Part shown: in pieces, positions 13,061-27,400 of the stretch
How the letters are laid out: every line of letters starts with the position of its first letter
Position numbering within the stretch: position 1 is the first letter of the stretch
Origin: Rhopalosiphum padi
Taxonomy: Eukaryota > Arthropoda > Insecta > Hemiptera > Aphididae
Length of the DNA stretch: 64,000 bases
Direction: 5' to 3'
Assembly (NCBI RefSeq): GCF_020882245.1
Contig: NC_083600.1
Span: 5,766,001 to 5,830,000, forward strand
The notes under the pieces: generated by a model
The model's input: only the letters and a program-made list of their open reading frames with translations
Databases searched by the model: none
What the model was told of the DNA's origin: nothing
Translations under genes and position numbers: made by a program

Positions 13061-13620
13061 GTCTTAAAATCGCATGTGGTCCTACACGACGAAATCAAAA
13101 TCATCGTTCAACCGATGGACCACCCTACTGATTATACGCACACGCACACACATACACGTACAACAGGAAGTAGCAAACACGAACCGTCTCCGCGCGGTAT
13201 AGTCTGTAATATACGATAATTAAAATACGAACACACACACACACACACACACCGTAAGTAAATGTATAATAAACGTCGTAAGTCCTCACTCCTCGTGTGC
13301 CGGCTAAACCGCAAATGTGTACACACTTATACGCGACGGGGCGGTGAGTGGCGAGGGAAACATGAAAGAAGCCGGCGGACGATGACAGCGGTTGGAACGC
13401 AAATCGTATATTATATTTTATTATTATGTGCGCGCACACAATCCAACACGTCCTAAACGGGTGGTCCGAAACGTTATCGTTTCACCTGCCGCCGCCGCGC
13501 CGGTGAATCAATACCGCATAAATCGACAAACGTACCTATACGGTATTTATATTATTCGATCGTTAAACGAAATATCTGTTAGATTGTTTTTTTATTTAGC
13601 ATTTAGTAGGTAAGTCCAGA
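13061..13620. other. GC-richer patch with CA repeats
   Basis: A CpG-richer patch, strongest at 13300-13520. Overlapping short open frames on both strands are unrecognised and are partly encoded by dinucleotide repeats. A regulatory role is possible but not shown. Confidence 0.4.
13230..13252. repeat. (AC)n microsatellite
   Basis: An uninterrupted AC run of about 11 units. A second, imperfect CA tract lies at 13139-13160. Confidence 0.9.
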
Positions 13621-16600
13621 AAATTCGATTTCGTTTAAAGCCTATACACGCGTATATATGGGTACGTCGCACATAATGTTCTACTTTTTACTGTCAGGAG
13701 GGGTTTATATTTGGTGGCTTACAAGCATAATACAATATTTTTGTTCGACGCCTCGATTCTTTTATATTCCGGGCATAGTGAGCACAATACGCAATATAAT
13801 TATTATATTATGTCACGTGTGTTTTTTATCTGTTACGCGTTATGGAAGAAAAAATTTACTTTAATCTTCGACATCGAGAAGAATGGAATGGTTTCGAATA
13901 GACAATTCGATTTAGTCTGTGTTTTTTATTTTATTTTTTAAAGAAGGGGAGGTATCAAAAGTTTGAAATGCTTAGTACTTTTCTTATCGAATGAGAAAAA
14001 CTAACAAAAAACAACGGGAAACGGGAATATTTATTTGATATCCGTTCCGAACAAAATAAATAACATTATTTTTGTATTCTTAGTCAAATTACATTTTGGT
14101 TATGAAATGTAATAACAGCTATAGGTTAAATAAATCTATAATATATCAACCTCCCATAATCTTCTATTAAATTATATGAACTATCGTAAACCATATTGAT
14201 TGTATTAGACGAAGGAATTTTTGATTTTTTTGGCGCATGAGTCAGAATATCGGATTTAAAAATGTATTTTCAAGTTGGAATTTCTAATTTTTTATTTTTT
14301 TTCGTATCTGTATCAATACATCATTATTTGTAAATACGACACTAACTATAAATTGGTTTTTTTTTTCATTTATAGGGACACTTACTAATTTCAGTAATGA
14401 ACTTCTTGTTAGTTTTTAGTTGGCCCATAGCGTTGTTTGAATATAATTTGATAAGTTAAAATATCGTTATGCCAGCTATGATAACTAAACTTACACAGCA
14501 AGAAAACCGGGGAAGTTGTTCTGTTGTATAGTAGATTTTGAGTGTACTTCATCATTGTATAGGTCACTTTAATGGATATATTAAATTTGAAATTTGAATT
14601 GAATCATTAATAGTCACCAAGGTATGAAAAACAATTTTAAACGGAAACGGTATACTTCAGCTTCTATACTTATAAAGAATATATTATTAGTAATTTATTA
14701 AAAACTTGTATTAGCCAAAACCAATACATATAATATTATGTCATAATATGTAAGTTATAATAACTTAAACATTAATACTACGTACTTTGTTAAGACGTAG
14801 TAAATATATGCACAATATAAATAGTTTAAAATTAGTCAAAATATTTTAAAAATGATACTATTATGTACCGAAAATAATAATATACGTATAAAAACGGACA
14901 TTTTCAATTCTCTATGACAAATATTTTTTTTTTTATACAGATTAATAAATAAAATAATAAAAGGGAAAATAATGTTATTATTCGTTTATACAACTAATCC
15001 GATCGAATTTAAACTTTAAACATCTATCAAAAAAAAAATATTATAACATAAACGATACGTGTATCGTAATGCAAACTCTTGTACGAATTTTAAATTTAGC
15101 CCGTTATTTACTTTTGAACAAATCAGCAACATTAAGTAAATACTACTTTGATATTTCTAAAAAATTATTTCTGTGTAAATATATTTTGTACACTAACTAT
15201 ATTTTACAACTTTATTATTGTAATATCATGCACGAATACCCGTTAACGTTGTGCAAATATTAAAAGTAATATTATTTCAAGGAATAATTATTTAATAATT
15301 TCATTATAAATTGAATTGTTTGTTTGTTGTTTTTTTTTACTATTCTTCATTACAATAAAATATAAGACAAATGATTTATGAAAATTTCTACACGTGGATA
15401 GTAGATTGTTCGATATTTTTTTGTTTGATAATATTATTAAAAAAAATATAAGCTCTGTATTTCTTATAATAGTATTATAATATAATCAGCTTTATTATTA
15501 TTTATTCATTGCTGAACAATTAGTTTTAAGCTTAACGCTTTTAAAGTTTAAATAATACATAATATTATACGTAATTTAGTGATAATGAATAAAAAGTAGT
15601 GTTAATGAAGAAAAGCTATACACTTGAAATATTAGAAGGCTGTCTGTTTTTTTTGTAAAAGTGTGAATTATGTAGCCCATTTAATGGTATAATAGGTAAT
15701 ATACATTATACGTATTAATGTTAAAAATTATTGCTGCATAATTGTAATTTGTAAGTAGCAATTACGTATTGTAAAACGACCATTGTGTGCTGTAATTAAT
15801 TTTAAAAGCAACATATTTACCTATATAATGTCGGATTGTTTAAAATGTATGTGGAGTGCCGTAATTTGTTTTTAGGAGGCCCAGGGGCAAAAATTCATCA
15901 CGGGCCCTTTTACCTTATACTCAGCCCTTTTTTCCTGAAAGATTAGTAATATAAAAATTGTTATATATTATCTGGAGTCAAGAGGTTTAGTGTCAAGAGA
16001 TCTAGCAAAACTCATTAAAAACTGATAATTAAAAAATATGATCAACTGTTTAAAATAAAAATTACCTTAAAAATAATTATTTACATTATTTAAATTAACT
16101 ATAAATTGAAAATCGTTAGCAAATAACAAATCAATTGTATTTTAATCGATTAAAAAAAATTGTTTTTTCCTTTAAATTAGTAGTGTTAAATATTTTTCTA
16201 TGTTTAAAATTGCTATATTTATCAATATTTCTTGAGATAGTTCGTTCCTTAAATAGTTCTTAATTATTTTTTAATTTTTATTCAGCGAAATTCAAAGACA
16301 CAGAAATAATAAAACATATTTGACAAGCACTTAAAATATCAACAATAAAAATTATACGCTAAATTCTGTTTAATAATAAATATTACCAAGTATAGTTTAT
16401 ACTCATATTTTTAGTATTATAATTCGAGCATTTCATGTAACTTCTTAAAGACACAATTTGACATGTAAAAACTGAAATAATAATAGAAGAATATTTAATT
16501 TTAAAACCATATATATTTAACTATTAAATCATAAGAATATAAAATAAGCTTTAAATAGTTAAAATAAAAACTAATATACTTAAATTCTTTAAAGTTTAAA

Positions 16601-17689
16601 TCGATCGTAGAGCTTAAACAATGCTGTACCGAAGTGGGGTAATAAACTTTGACCTTAGAATGTTCCTTTGTTATTAATTTATTATCAATATCCCATCATA
16701 TCCCATTCATCGAATAACTTATTAGCAGTTTTTGTACGTTTTATTGAAAATGTAAAGTCAGTACTTCATTTAACACAAAGTTGTTTCGCCGAAAACATGC
16801 ATTCATCATAATTTTAAATTATAAAGTTTTTTATAGCAAAAGAAAGATTTTCAGTTGAATAAATATACGCATTTATATCTAAAATTTGCAATGATCTACA
16901 GACAACATGCAATACTCTTAAAATTGTTTTCTAAAGGAATAAAGATAAAATAAGTTCCATTGATTGAAGTTTTATTGATAATGTGCAAGCTTGATTTTTT
17001 TCATCGGTTAATAATTTAAAATATCCCTTGATGCCATATTATGTATATCACGAACCCTTTTTATATATTTTAATTTAAAAAATTTACAATACCGGCTTTT
17101 TCTATTATCCAAGTTGTAACATTATTAAATAAAATAAAAATATGTTAACTGAATCACCATGTTGGACGTAACGAATAGTGATAATTTTATGAATCAAATA
17201 ATATATCATATCAATGCTCGTACAACGCCAAACGGATGCGTTTTATTTTTGTATATTGAATTTAGTATAGTCCGGGATATAAAGAAAACAAACAAACAAT
17301 GAAAGTATGACAGGATAACATTATAGAATACAATAATATTAGTTTAACAATAATATTATCATTGTTGACGTCCTGAAAATGTCAACTATAAGCGTATTAT
17401 AGTTACAGGTTTTTACGCGTAAACTCATTAAGAAAATACGGTACCGATTTCTCTATCGTCTCGATATTATTATTATTTATTTTTTTAAAGCGTTCTCGAC
17501 AGTTTTCCGACTATACCTGCCTAATATATACGAGTTGTTTTATTCTTGTACCGTACCTATATAATACAACGCGCATAAATGGAATTTGTAAACAGCTCGT
17601 ATACCGACTATATATTATTATAATATGAGTGACGTTATATGAAATATTATATTATACACGCACAATGCACATACAATATAATATATAAT
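13621..17689. other. AT-rich non-coding stretch
   Basis: No supportable gene. Short frames at 13658-13864, 13711-13941 and 15069-15263 (+) look like low-complexity AT-rich reading. A short GC-rich run at 15870-15910 (GGCCCAGGGGC and CGGGCCC) resembles a transposon end, but no partner end was found. Confidence 0.5.
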
Positions 17690-18300
17690 ATATTATTGGG
17701 ACGTCGCGGTCGACTCGTATGTGTGTTACGTTTATCCGTTCCCATTAAAGATATTACCGAAATCTCAATGTGATCAACCTTTGACCGCGGTCAATCGACT
17801 GTGAATATCGTTATGCGTATACCGCCGAATAATATAACATCCCGTCATCGTGGACTGTCTGTGCATTTGAACACTGACAGTGCCCATAAGTATATTATAG
17901 TATGCTGTGTAGGTACGTCGGAATACAGCTCATCTATGTATCGTTGGCTAAACGATCCCACAAACCTGGCCCGAATATGTAAACGGACGAGCGGTCGAGG
18001 GTCAATTGGAAACGTGACAGGTATTTTACACCGGACTGCGCGGTGTTACGTACGTTACGTGTATACGCAGATGCGTTTATATGCATGTCTTCGGGCCGTG
18101 TGACTGCGACGATCGCGGTGATGGTTTTCCGTTATTATTATTACACTTTTTTCACACTCTTCTCCGTTGGGTCGGCGCAGGATCAAAATATACAACCGAT
18201 CCGAATGCCCACTTAATAACCTGCACACCGAATAACCATACTGGAAATCCACCAGCCTGTATCTCGTCGTCAATCATCTTAAAATATTAACGACATATCA
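17690..18300. other. GC-richer, CpG-containing patch
   Basis: Composition shifts toward GC with many CG dinucleotides. The longest frame, 17801-18103 (+), is unrecognised and overlaps frames on both strands. This may be regulatory DNA. Confidence 0.4.
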
Positions 18301-18416
18301 TAACACGTTATAACCTCAAAATATATTACTACAATATCTATGCGTATTTTACACATCGTCTACAGACGACTAGGCATACGTATAATATATACTGCAGTAT
18401 GATGATATTGGCGAAC

Positions 18417-18898
18417 GTAAGTACTTCACGAGACTTAGCAGGTCAAAATTACATATGTAAGTTCTTACGCGGTACAAATAGGTAAGTACATATTATGTAA
18501 GTTTCGTACGCTGCAAATATTATTATATATAATTATTAAATAATTGTAAAAAAAAATACTGCAATTTATTTAATATTATAATTTATAAGCTATCAATCTG
18601 ATTATACTGTCATAAATTTCAATATAATGATTCGTAATTTAAAAAAAAAAATTATATTTTATGTGGTTTATTTCAGAAACTTAAATGTTTAATATAATCA
18701 TATCGGTTAATTTTGTTTGTTGAATACTCAAACTTAAATATTTACCTTTTTTTCGCCGAGTAGGAACTAATATATATACCTTTTTTACCGCGTAGGAACT
18801 TATATGTCTCATTTTTATATTCGTGTAGGAATTTACACATCACATATGCAGAAATTAACGTACGTATTTTTACCTGCTACTCTCGTGTAGGAACTCAC
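18417..18898. mobile_element. Small element with imperfect inverted ends and repeated subterminal motifs
   Basis: The left end (from 18417, GTAAGTACTTCACGAGACTT) matches the reverse complement of the right end (from 18898, GTGAGTTCCTACACGAGAGT) imperfectly over about 36 bases, including a shared AGCAGGT. The left half carries further GTAAGT copies at about 18460, 18482 and 18498. The right half carries the complementary word GTAGGAACT or GTAGGAATT at about 18762, 18792, 18826 and 18887. Opposed clusters of one motif at both ends are typical of non-autonomous DNA transposons whose transposase binds subterminal repeats. There is no coding capacity, and I could not define a target duplication. 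The family is unknown. Confidence 0.55.
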
Positions 18899-21800
18899 GA
18901 TTCCCCAGGATATCTACTAGGCGATTATCTTATCGCTAAACAGAAATAATTATTTTTTCGATAAAAGTATGTTTTTAAATAAAATATTATTATTAATATA
19001 TTTTTATACGATAAAACCGATTTGGAAAACGAATAATTAGAATACGTCTTCTTATATTTTTCTCATTATTATTGTATTATTATTGTTATAGCTACAAGCT
19101 TAACAATAAAATGCATGTAATGACTCAAATATAATAATATACTTGAAAAAACTAATAATAAAAAAAAAGATATCAACAATACCTACATTTATTTAAAATA
19201 TTACAATTATTGTATTGTATAATATATTTTTGTACGTTATATTAAGCAACATTATAAATAATAAATAAAATAAAACAGATATATAATTTATGGGTGTGTT
19301 TTTCACTAGGAACAAAAGTGTATAAAGAACTTCATGTATAATAATAAACGCATGTTTGTACTACAATTATAATGATTCGTGTCACCGCATTAACAGAACA
19401 CTGTTTATTATACCTTTAGGAAACCGACTAGGGAGTTATATATTATTGGATATTGGTCAATTTATGGACTATAATTATTATTATCATGATTTCTCACAAC
19501 AACCTACGCCTCCTCCTCTGGATCACGAACTGTACCGTTTTCTTGTGATGAAATAAATGCGGTGTGCACGGACGAATATTACTCGTATAATAGTTATACA
19601 AATAATTATAATACTTTAAGCTTCTTGGTTCGTGCAGAATTTGTTTTCTAATCTCAATACCCACTATTTTACATTTTAGCGGGATACAATCACGGTTTCG
19701 TATACATATGGTAATAAAAAAATCGATAATATTAATGCGATTAAATATGAATCATTATATTGTATTGTATTATATAAACTAGTTAAAATAATATCGGACT
19801 TTTGGACGTTTTTCACCAGAAGTTAATAAATAATTTAGTTACGAAATACTTGATTTTAATACTATATAATTTGAATTATATTTAAAAATATAAAAAAATT
19901 CAAAATTGTTATTTTGCCGTTTTACCTACTTGAAATTCCACTTATCTTTTTTTTACTCAAAAAATCGGTAAAGATACTATGTAGTTTACTAAGTTGTGTC
20001 GTTTATACTACATAATAATATTATGCTAAACGTGTTTGTGTATTTTTATTCAAGACTTGAATAGATCTTTCAAGTTCAAATTAATTGTTAGTTATTTTAG
20101 TATTAAGTAGATTGTTTTGATAAAGTTCATTACTGAGTATTTTTATAATTTAAAAACATGTTAAGATTGATTATGATTATTAATATTTTTTCACCCTACG
20201 TAAATCTAGATATTATATGCTTGGATAGAGTACGAATATTAATTTAACAAAAATAATCATTTAGTATAAAATAGCTTCATGGAACACAATGTATTATTTA
20301 CTACGTCATAGACATATTTTATAGGTACATGCTACATACTAAAAATGTATTGAAATTACAAAATGTACAATATTTATATAAAATAATAAATGGTTGAATT
20401 CTAAAATTATTTTACTATAATAGCTAATAGTATTTTTAAAGTTTTTTCCATTTTAATTCTGTCGAGTATATTTTGCGTTTCATTTTAAAGATATTATTCT
20501 GAAGCAATGAATTTATATATTCTACTTAATACACTATTGATGAAACCAATAACAATTATTTACCAAGACATTAATGTTGTTCCTCACATACCTCTAGAAA
20601 TGTATTTTACACATCAAATATGCATTAAGAGTGACACAAAACTCATTCACGTCTTTCTTATTACACGAATTACTATTATAAATGAAACATATTAATTGTG
20701 TTAATAAAAAATAGTAGCTTTTCGTGATAATTTATTTTTTTAAACTATAATATTTTTAAATAACAGTAAGTATAGCACCTAATAAGCCATATTAAAAACC
20801 ACATAAATAACACGATTCATTAAAAATAGTATCGTATACAAGTCAGATAATTAGAATACATTAATGAAGTTTGTAAAAGCATATAAATTATTTTATTGCA
20901 CTAAAATCACGAAATCATATGAGTGACTTAACGGTTTGAATATAAAATCAATTGAATATGAAATTCAAATTTTTATCAAAAAAAAAAATTTGCAATTTCA
21001 AAGCAATCAAGTACCATGGTCCATCGAGTTTATTATGTGTTTCCAATTTAATTATACAATATTACTCATAAAGTTTATGATGCATATAATGTGCTCATAT
21101 GCACTGTACGTGGAGATCCATTAGATAATAATTACAATATGTTCGTTGAAAATTAAATTAAAAAACAAATTTCGAGTATTATTTTAGGGCTCAGAAAATA
21201 TTGTTAGTAATTTCGAATCTTAAATTTCCATTGGTATGTATATGGTATTATATGGCTAGTAGCCACACTCCGATACTTAAAAAGTGCTCATACTTATATA
21301 ATTATAAATTAAACTTTGTACATAACTGAGTATTTTAATTATACAAAAGTATATTAACAACAATATTAGTGTTTAAATATGTTGGTAATTGGTAGAAATT
21401 TTTCTTAATTAAAAAACTGTGTATTTTATATGTTTATATTCATAGCACTAAACACTATTACATAATATTTTAATATATTATATTACATAGAAACTTACAT
21501 TTTAAATATTCTCAATCAACATGTTAAAAAAAAACTATAACTTCATATTATATTAAATACTTACATACGACTTACCTATATGTCCCTATAATAATATACT
21601 TATACCTACTTAATATTTAATAATATGTACACAGTTGTAAACTAACTTTTTTTCAATGGATATGGAATAAAATAAAATCAATATCACAAATACGCCATAC
21701 ATCAAATTTTAAGTACCTAAAATGAAGACATTGGTCTGTAATATATTAGCGTTGTGTAATTTTTTAAAAAAAAATAGATATTTCCATAATAATAAGATGG

Positions 21801-22839
21801 CAAAGTCATTTTAACAATTATTAATTTACATTTGTAGCGATTTCAGTATACTTACTAGTTACTATGTTAAAAATGTGTATTAAAAATGTATATTTTTTTC
21901 ATATAATCTTATTTCGTTCTTAAGTAATGTATTTTAATGATTATACCTAGAAACGTTCAAATGTGAATGCAGCTTAAACTTTATACTTGTAGAGATGCTA
22001 ATACTGGTGTTTTATTCAATAAAATCTTTTAAATGTTGATACGAAAAATAATATGTTATATTTATGCTGAAACATAACTCATATGAAACGTCATCAAATT
22101 TGGACAACCACAGTTACCATAATATCAATGAAACGTAAGAGTACTGAGTAACAATCAACGCAATGTTATAAGTTGATATGGAATTTCTCTGAAACGTTTA
22201 TGGGACATAATAGTATACAGTGAGCTATTTCTATTATATTGTACGAATGTTAACTATAACAAAAACAAACATCAATATACACTTAGCTAATAATGATGTA
22301 TGACATTTATGTGGTTTAATATTTAATGGTAACGCGTGCAAGACATATTATAATAACGTGGAAACTACATTTATCACAAACAGATTAATCATATTTTATA
22401 CACATCGATATGGAAATAAAAAAAAAAAAAATTATTTTTATCTCATAAAGATGAATACAAATACAAATATTATTAAACATTATCAACAAATAACGGTTTG
22501 CAGAATTAATAAATTGATCTTCTTACGTTAGAGAATAAAATATAATCTGTATAATTTTTAATGCTTGAAAACTATCAAAATTCATCTTAAATAATGCAGA
22601 AAAAAATGTTTCAAATAACTAGTAAGTATTAAACTAATATAATATATATAGGTGTATATTTATATCTACGATAATTTAATGAATTTATTATTATTTAAAA
22701 ACTTGAATTAAAACGATGTACTTATTATTTATTAAAACAATGATATAATTTCACGACTACAATATAGGTAAAATAAATTCTGAACTTAGATGAGCAATTT
22801 TGTAAACCTATAAATATATTAAGACGCCTAAACGATTAA
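18899..22839. other. AT-rich non-coding stretch
   Basis: I see no gene. Short ATG frames at 20507-20695 and 20936-21124 (+) have no recognisable content. Confidence 0.6.
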
Positions 22840-22936
22840 CCTTATTTTAGTTTGTACGCGCGTTTTTACAGCTCTTTTTAAGTAGTTATTTCGCTACCGG
22901 TCCTTATACGTATACACTGTGTTTATATATACATAG

Positions 22937-22968
22937 ATACATACATACATACATACATACATACATAC
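22937..22968. repeat. (ATAC)8 microsatellite
   Basis: Eight perfect ATAC units. Confidence 0.95.
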
Positions 22969-23836
22969 CTAAACTATTGAACTTTATGATAGGAAAATAA
23001 AATGACGACGACGACCAGTACGCTATAAAAGTGAACTAAAAAATAAATAAATAAATAAAATAAAATGGCGAGGAAAAAAACACAAACTTTTCCAATATTT
23101 TGGCGAAAAGATATCTTTTTAAGCGTAAGAGTGACTGCGTGTGCGGGGAGAGGAGAGGGGCCGGGCTAAACGCATAATAAACTCATAAACTGCCATAAGC
23201 CCTGCGGACCTCTGAAATCTCTTTATCGCGCTCCCGCGAAACGTCCTGCGCGCGCGTGTCGGTCGGCGTGTAAATGTCCCATCGTTCGGGCGATGTGCCG
23301 AGAGAAAAAAATAAAACCGTCCACCTATGCGCGTGGGCGGCTGTGCAACAGTATATATTATTGAATTGGCTCGAATACACCTCTAATTGCAATGTCGCGC
23401 GACTCGTATAATATAGACTCGTACCTCCGCCGTCGTGCACAATATATACGCATAATATATGTATGTATATGCATTATTTTATAAACCGCAACGTCACAAC
23501 TGCACGTGTACCTACGCGGAGTGTGCCGTCGTGATCACACGAATAACTACCGCCTACAATACATACGATCCGCGTGTGTGCGCGTGCGTGCAGTGCTTTA
23601 CCTTATATATATTTTTTCTCTTATTTATATCTACCGTATGTGTGTTGTACCGTTCGATCGGTCGCGCGCGCACCACGAATACCTTGAGAAATGTTCCAAT
23701 TATAAAGTCGTCGCTGACGGCGACGGCGGCGGGGGTGAGTATAACAAGTCGACGGCGGCGTAGTGGCGTTTTTATTTCTGACGACGAAAACGACAAGCGC
23801 GGCCGAGCTATATACGCACACGTCGTATACTCTTAT

Positions 23837-23837
<1 letters not shown>

Positions 23838-23870
<33 letters not shown>
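23838..23870. repeat. (TAT)11 microsatellite
   Basis: About eleven perfect trinucleotide units inside the GC-richer patch. They encode a tyrosine or leucine run in the overlapping frames, which argues against those frames being real proteins. Confidence 0.95.
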
Positions 23871-23873
<3 letters not shown>

Positions 23874-24430
23874 GCCGAGTTACGTTATATTACGCTCTTC
23901 CATCATCGCGGAGAGTGTGTACTCCAAATCGCGTCTAGTCATTCCGACAAATTGAATAATTCACCGTGACCTTATGCCCGGGGTTGTGGCGGAAGAGACG
24001 GCGGCGTGCGGCGGGGACGGACGGACTCGGTGACGGCCACTCTGCGTGGTAGTATAGGACCTATACACGCATTCCACGTGAAGCGTATAAAAATAAAAAG
24101 TAATAAATCCGTTTTGTGACGGCGAACCGTCGAGTTTCCAACGCGTCGCCGGAAACGTATATATACAAATGTCTGTCGTACAATATATATTTTACGAGAA
24201 ACGAAAAACAAATCGCGCTGACCAACAGAATCGGACGATTTTATAAAGATAGTGTATATCATACATATATATGTACATGATGCTCGGTCGTACAGCGAAT
24301 GCTGTGCTAATATAATACGGTATTCGTATTATCAATTCAAATTTTATATCGATTCAAATCGAATTATATTTTACGTCGATTGTAATACCAAAAACTATGA
24401 CAAAGGGTCCACGGAAATAGTTTATTATTT

Positions 24431-27400
24431 TTAATATTTATGCGTACCAGTGTTCTTATTACTATTATTAGTGCTCGGAATTTGTGTTCATGAACTAACG
24501 CGCAACGAATGAAAAAATTACTTTATTATAAGTATAATCACGGTTACTGTTTTGATTGAAAATTGCCAAAAGTCTACAAAACGCTTTTACAGTTTTTAAT
24601 TTTTATTTTAACTGTCGATCAAAGTACTTTGGTTCACTTATTTTTTTTTTCATATTTTGTATCCATTCGTATTTTATTGAGTTATTATAGTGTATTAATT
24701 ATAAAGAAAATTTTATTATAATATATAAGTATATTAGAATAACGATTTGGAAAAAAATTTCATAGATAAACATTATATTTAACTATCCAATCAAAATTGT
24801 GTACGTATTTATAGGTGCATAATATTATATTTGCATTACCATACATTTCGTCGATTGTTCGCAATAAAATATGTATTGTTAAAAATTCATTCTTTGGGTG
24901 TAAGGCATGTAACATAATATAATAAACACGAGAATATTATAATTATATAATATTATAACCAATGTGAAAACACAAGATGACACATCAAATCTTGATGACC
25001 TTGAAATTTCATAATAGCTTTAGTCAATCAAAGCTATGCTTATGTATGGAATATACTAATATTCAATTCAAGATCATAATATAGCGTATTGTAAATTGAC
25101 AAGTATTTTGGTGTTGACCTGTGACCCACTGACCAGACAACATCCGGTCTCCCAATAAAAATAAATTGTTAATAAATGTCATCCGGTGTACTAATCATAC
25201 AGCAGCCGCAATCGAATACTTAAAAATTGAATGATTACAAGAGCTAAACACGCTAAATTACGATAAACAGTCTGTTTACAACATAATTAATTGAAAATAA
25301 AAACAAAAACTATTTTTGTATGATACGAATCAATTATATTTCGTTGTCCAAAAACAATAAGTTTATATATAGGTAATAATATATTATGCAATAAAAATAT
25401 TAACATACTTTTAACTATAATATTGTTCAAAGATTTTAGAAATGTTATTTTTTTTTCAAGTATAGAATTTTTATTTTTACATTATCGATTGCATATATTT
25501 TTACTCAAGATATTCTTTAAAATTACCATTTAGTACAAGGAAATTTCGAGAAAAATCGGTTTTTCATAAGAATTATAAATGAGATAATTTTAGTAAATTA
25601 ATTTCATTATTTATTTAAAAAAAAATCCAACTAAACAAAATTATACTGAACTTAATAATTTACTATAAACTATTTATGATTTAAAAATAAATATTATTGT
25701 CATTGTTTTTATATATTAAATGTGTAAATAATGCATAACAATGTTTAAATGCAATTTATTTTATTGTAGAATTTACCATTTACCTGTGTTTTTATTTGAT
25801 TTTTAAAGTAAATTTCCCCGTATTGAATACTTATGGCATATCATTAGAAAAAAAAATACCCATCTCATTGACCGGAAATATTTATAAATAAATCATAGTT
25901 TTGATAACCAATCGGTATATCAATATACCCATACAACCGACGTATATAATTTTCGATCGTTCAAATTGAACACAAAAAATGGTTTCTAAGACCCATAATT
26001 TTGTATAGTTACCTATCTATCTATATATGGGCAGTGAGTACACTTATCTTGAGATATTCCCATAACTCATTTCGTTGTGCATGCTTCGGTACTTGTGTAT
26101 GCATTAAGATAAACCGGTTATTTTAAATAAAATAAAAAAACCCAAATACCTAATAATAATAATAATAATAATAACAAATAATATCCAAAGGGCTGTTGTA
26201 ATAATAGCGACGGTATTGTTGCTTAGTGTGTACAAAAAAAAACTACTACCGACACACAATTATGTTGTGTATTACGGTCACAAGACGACGGGAATTGATG
26301 CCCAAAAATTGAACCGTCTCGTATCGTCTTATGAATTCGAAAAAAACATGTATATTATGTATCGCTCACGTATCAATAGGTACGTTTTAATTTTTCTTCT
26401 CACACCTTGAATATAAAAATATTAATAAAGAAAATAATCATGATTATTATTTATTTCATGAGACAAGCATAAGCAAGACCCGGGTGACATATCTGCACGC
26501 CTGCGTATTTATACGATAACATTTCAAAAATAATTACTTCACCCGGTCTACCAATAAACCGACCGTTTATCAAGAAGCTTTTTATAAAGTTACTAAACAA
26601 CATAGCACTGTGATAATACCATGTATATAAAAAAAAAACAATGATTTATAATTACTACAACTGTTAAAGATTTTGAGCAAATGTTAAATAAGCCATTTGA
26701 AGTGATTTGTCGGTTGATGGTTTTCATTTTCGTATAAAATGTTCTAAATTTAAATTCAGAGAGATACTATAATATATGTTATACATATAATATATTGTGT
26801 TTAGAATAGATTTCAGTCTTTAAATTTATAGCTTGTCGAACGGATGTGACCATAAAGTGTTGCGCAAAGCTTGATATATAGGGAAACATAGTAGAATTAA
26901 AGGCACTGGCCTAATTCCATTGAAAAGAACTGTACGAGTATGTCCGTGTATTTGACTGGACCCTATTTTCAATAATCCTCTTTAGTTCAGTGCTTTGTTA
27001 TACTAATACAAAATAGTGAATATGGTTACTAGTACACGCAACGAAAAAATCATGGCAAGTATAAAACAAGTTTGACATAATTCAGATTACATAAATTATA
27101 AGGAAAATAAAGAAAATAAATTTTATTTTTACGAAAAACTAATCAAATTTATCCGAGTAGTCTCTGGAATTGTTAAAAGTTTTACTTACATGAATTTATA
27201 TTTTTCTTATTTAACTCTTTAAATCCTAAATAAATGATCTCAAGATGTAAAAAAAGTTGTATACACGAATTGTTGAATTTCTATTTCTTTTCGTTGTACA
27301 TAGTCACGCTTCTTGCATATTCAAAATTATAATACTATTTTGAAAATTTAAAAATACTTTAAATTAGAGGTGTTTAATAATAAATAAATATATTTTTATT

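Larger units (their letters stand above)
22840..24430. other. Large GC-richer, CpG-rich patch
   Basis: The composition change is strongest at 23110-24260. Frames on all registers stay open for 60-160 codons (the longest is 23459-23938 +), but they are unrecognised and overlap one another, which fits low stop-codon density rather than coding. Microsatellites of three kinds flank or interrupt it. It could be the promoter/5' UTR zone of a gene outside the visible exons. Confidence 0.45.

Noticed and set aside
14455..14720. Segment that feels like a dispersed aphid repeat
   Set aside because: No internal second copy, terminal repeat or duplication supports it. The impression rests on memory only.
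18740..18905. GTAGGAACT-spaced copies as a CRISPR-like or tandem array
   Set aside because: Spacing and sequence between copies are irregular, and the same word occurs inverted at the other end, which fits a transposon end better.
23459..23938. 159-codon open frame as a gene
   Set aside because: It runs through a TAT microsatellite giving a Leu run, overlaps other open frames in every register of a CpG-rich patch, and shows no domain.
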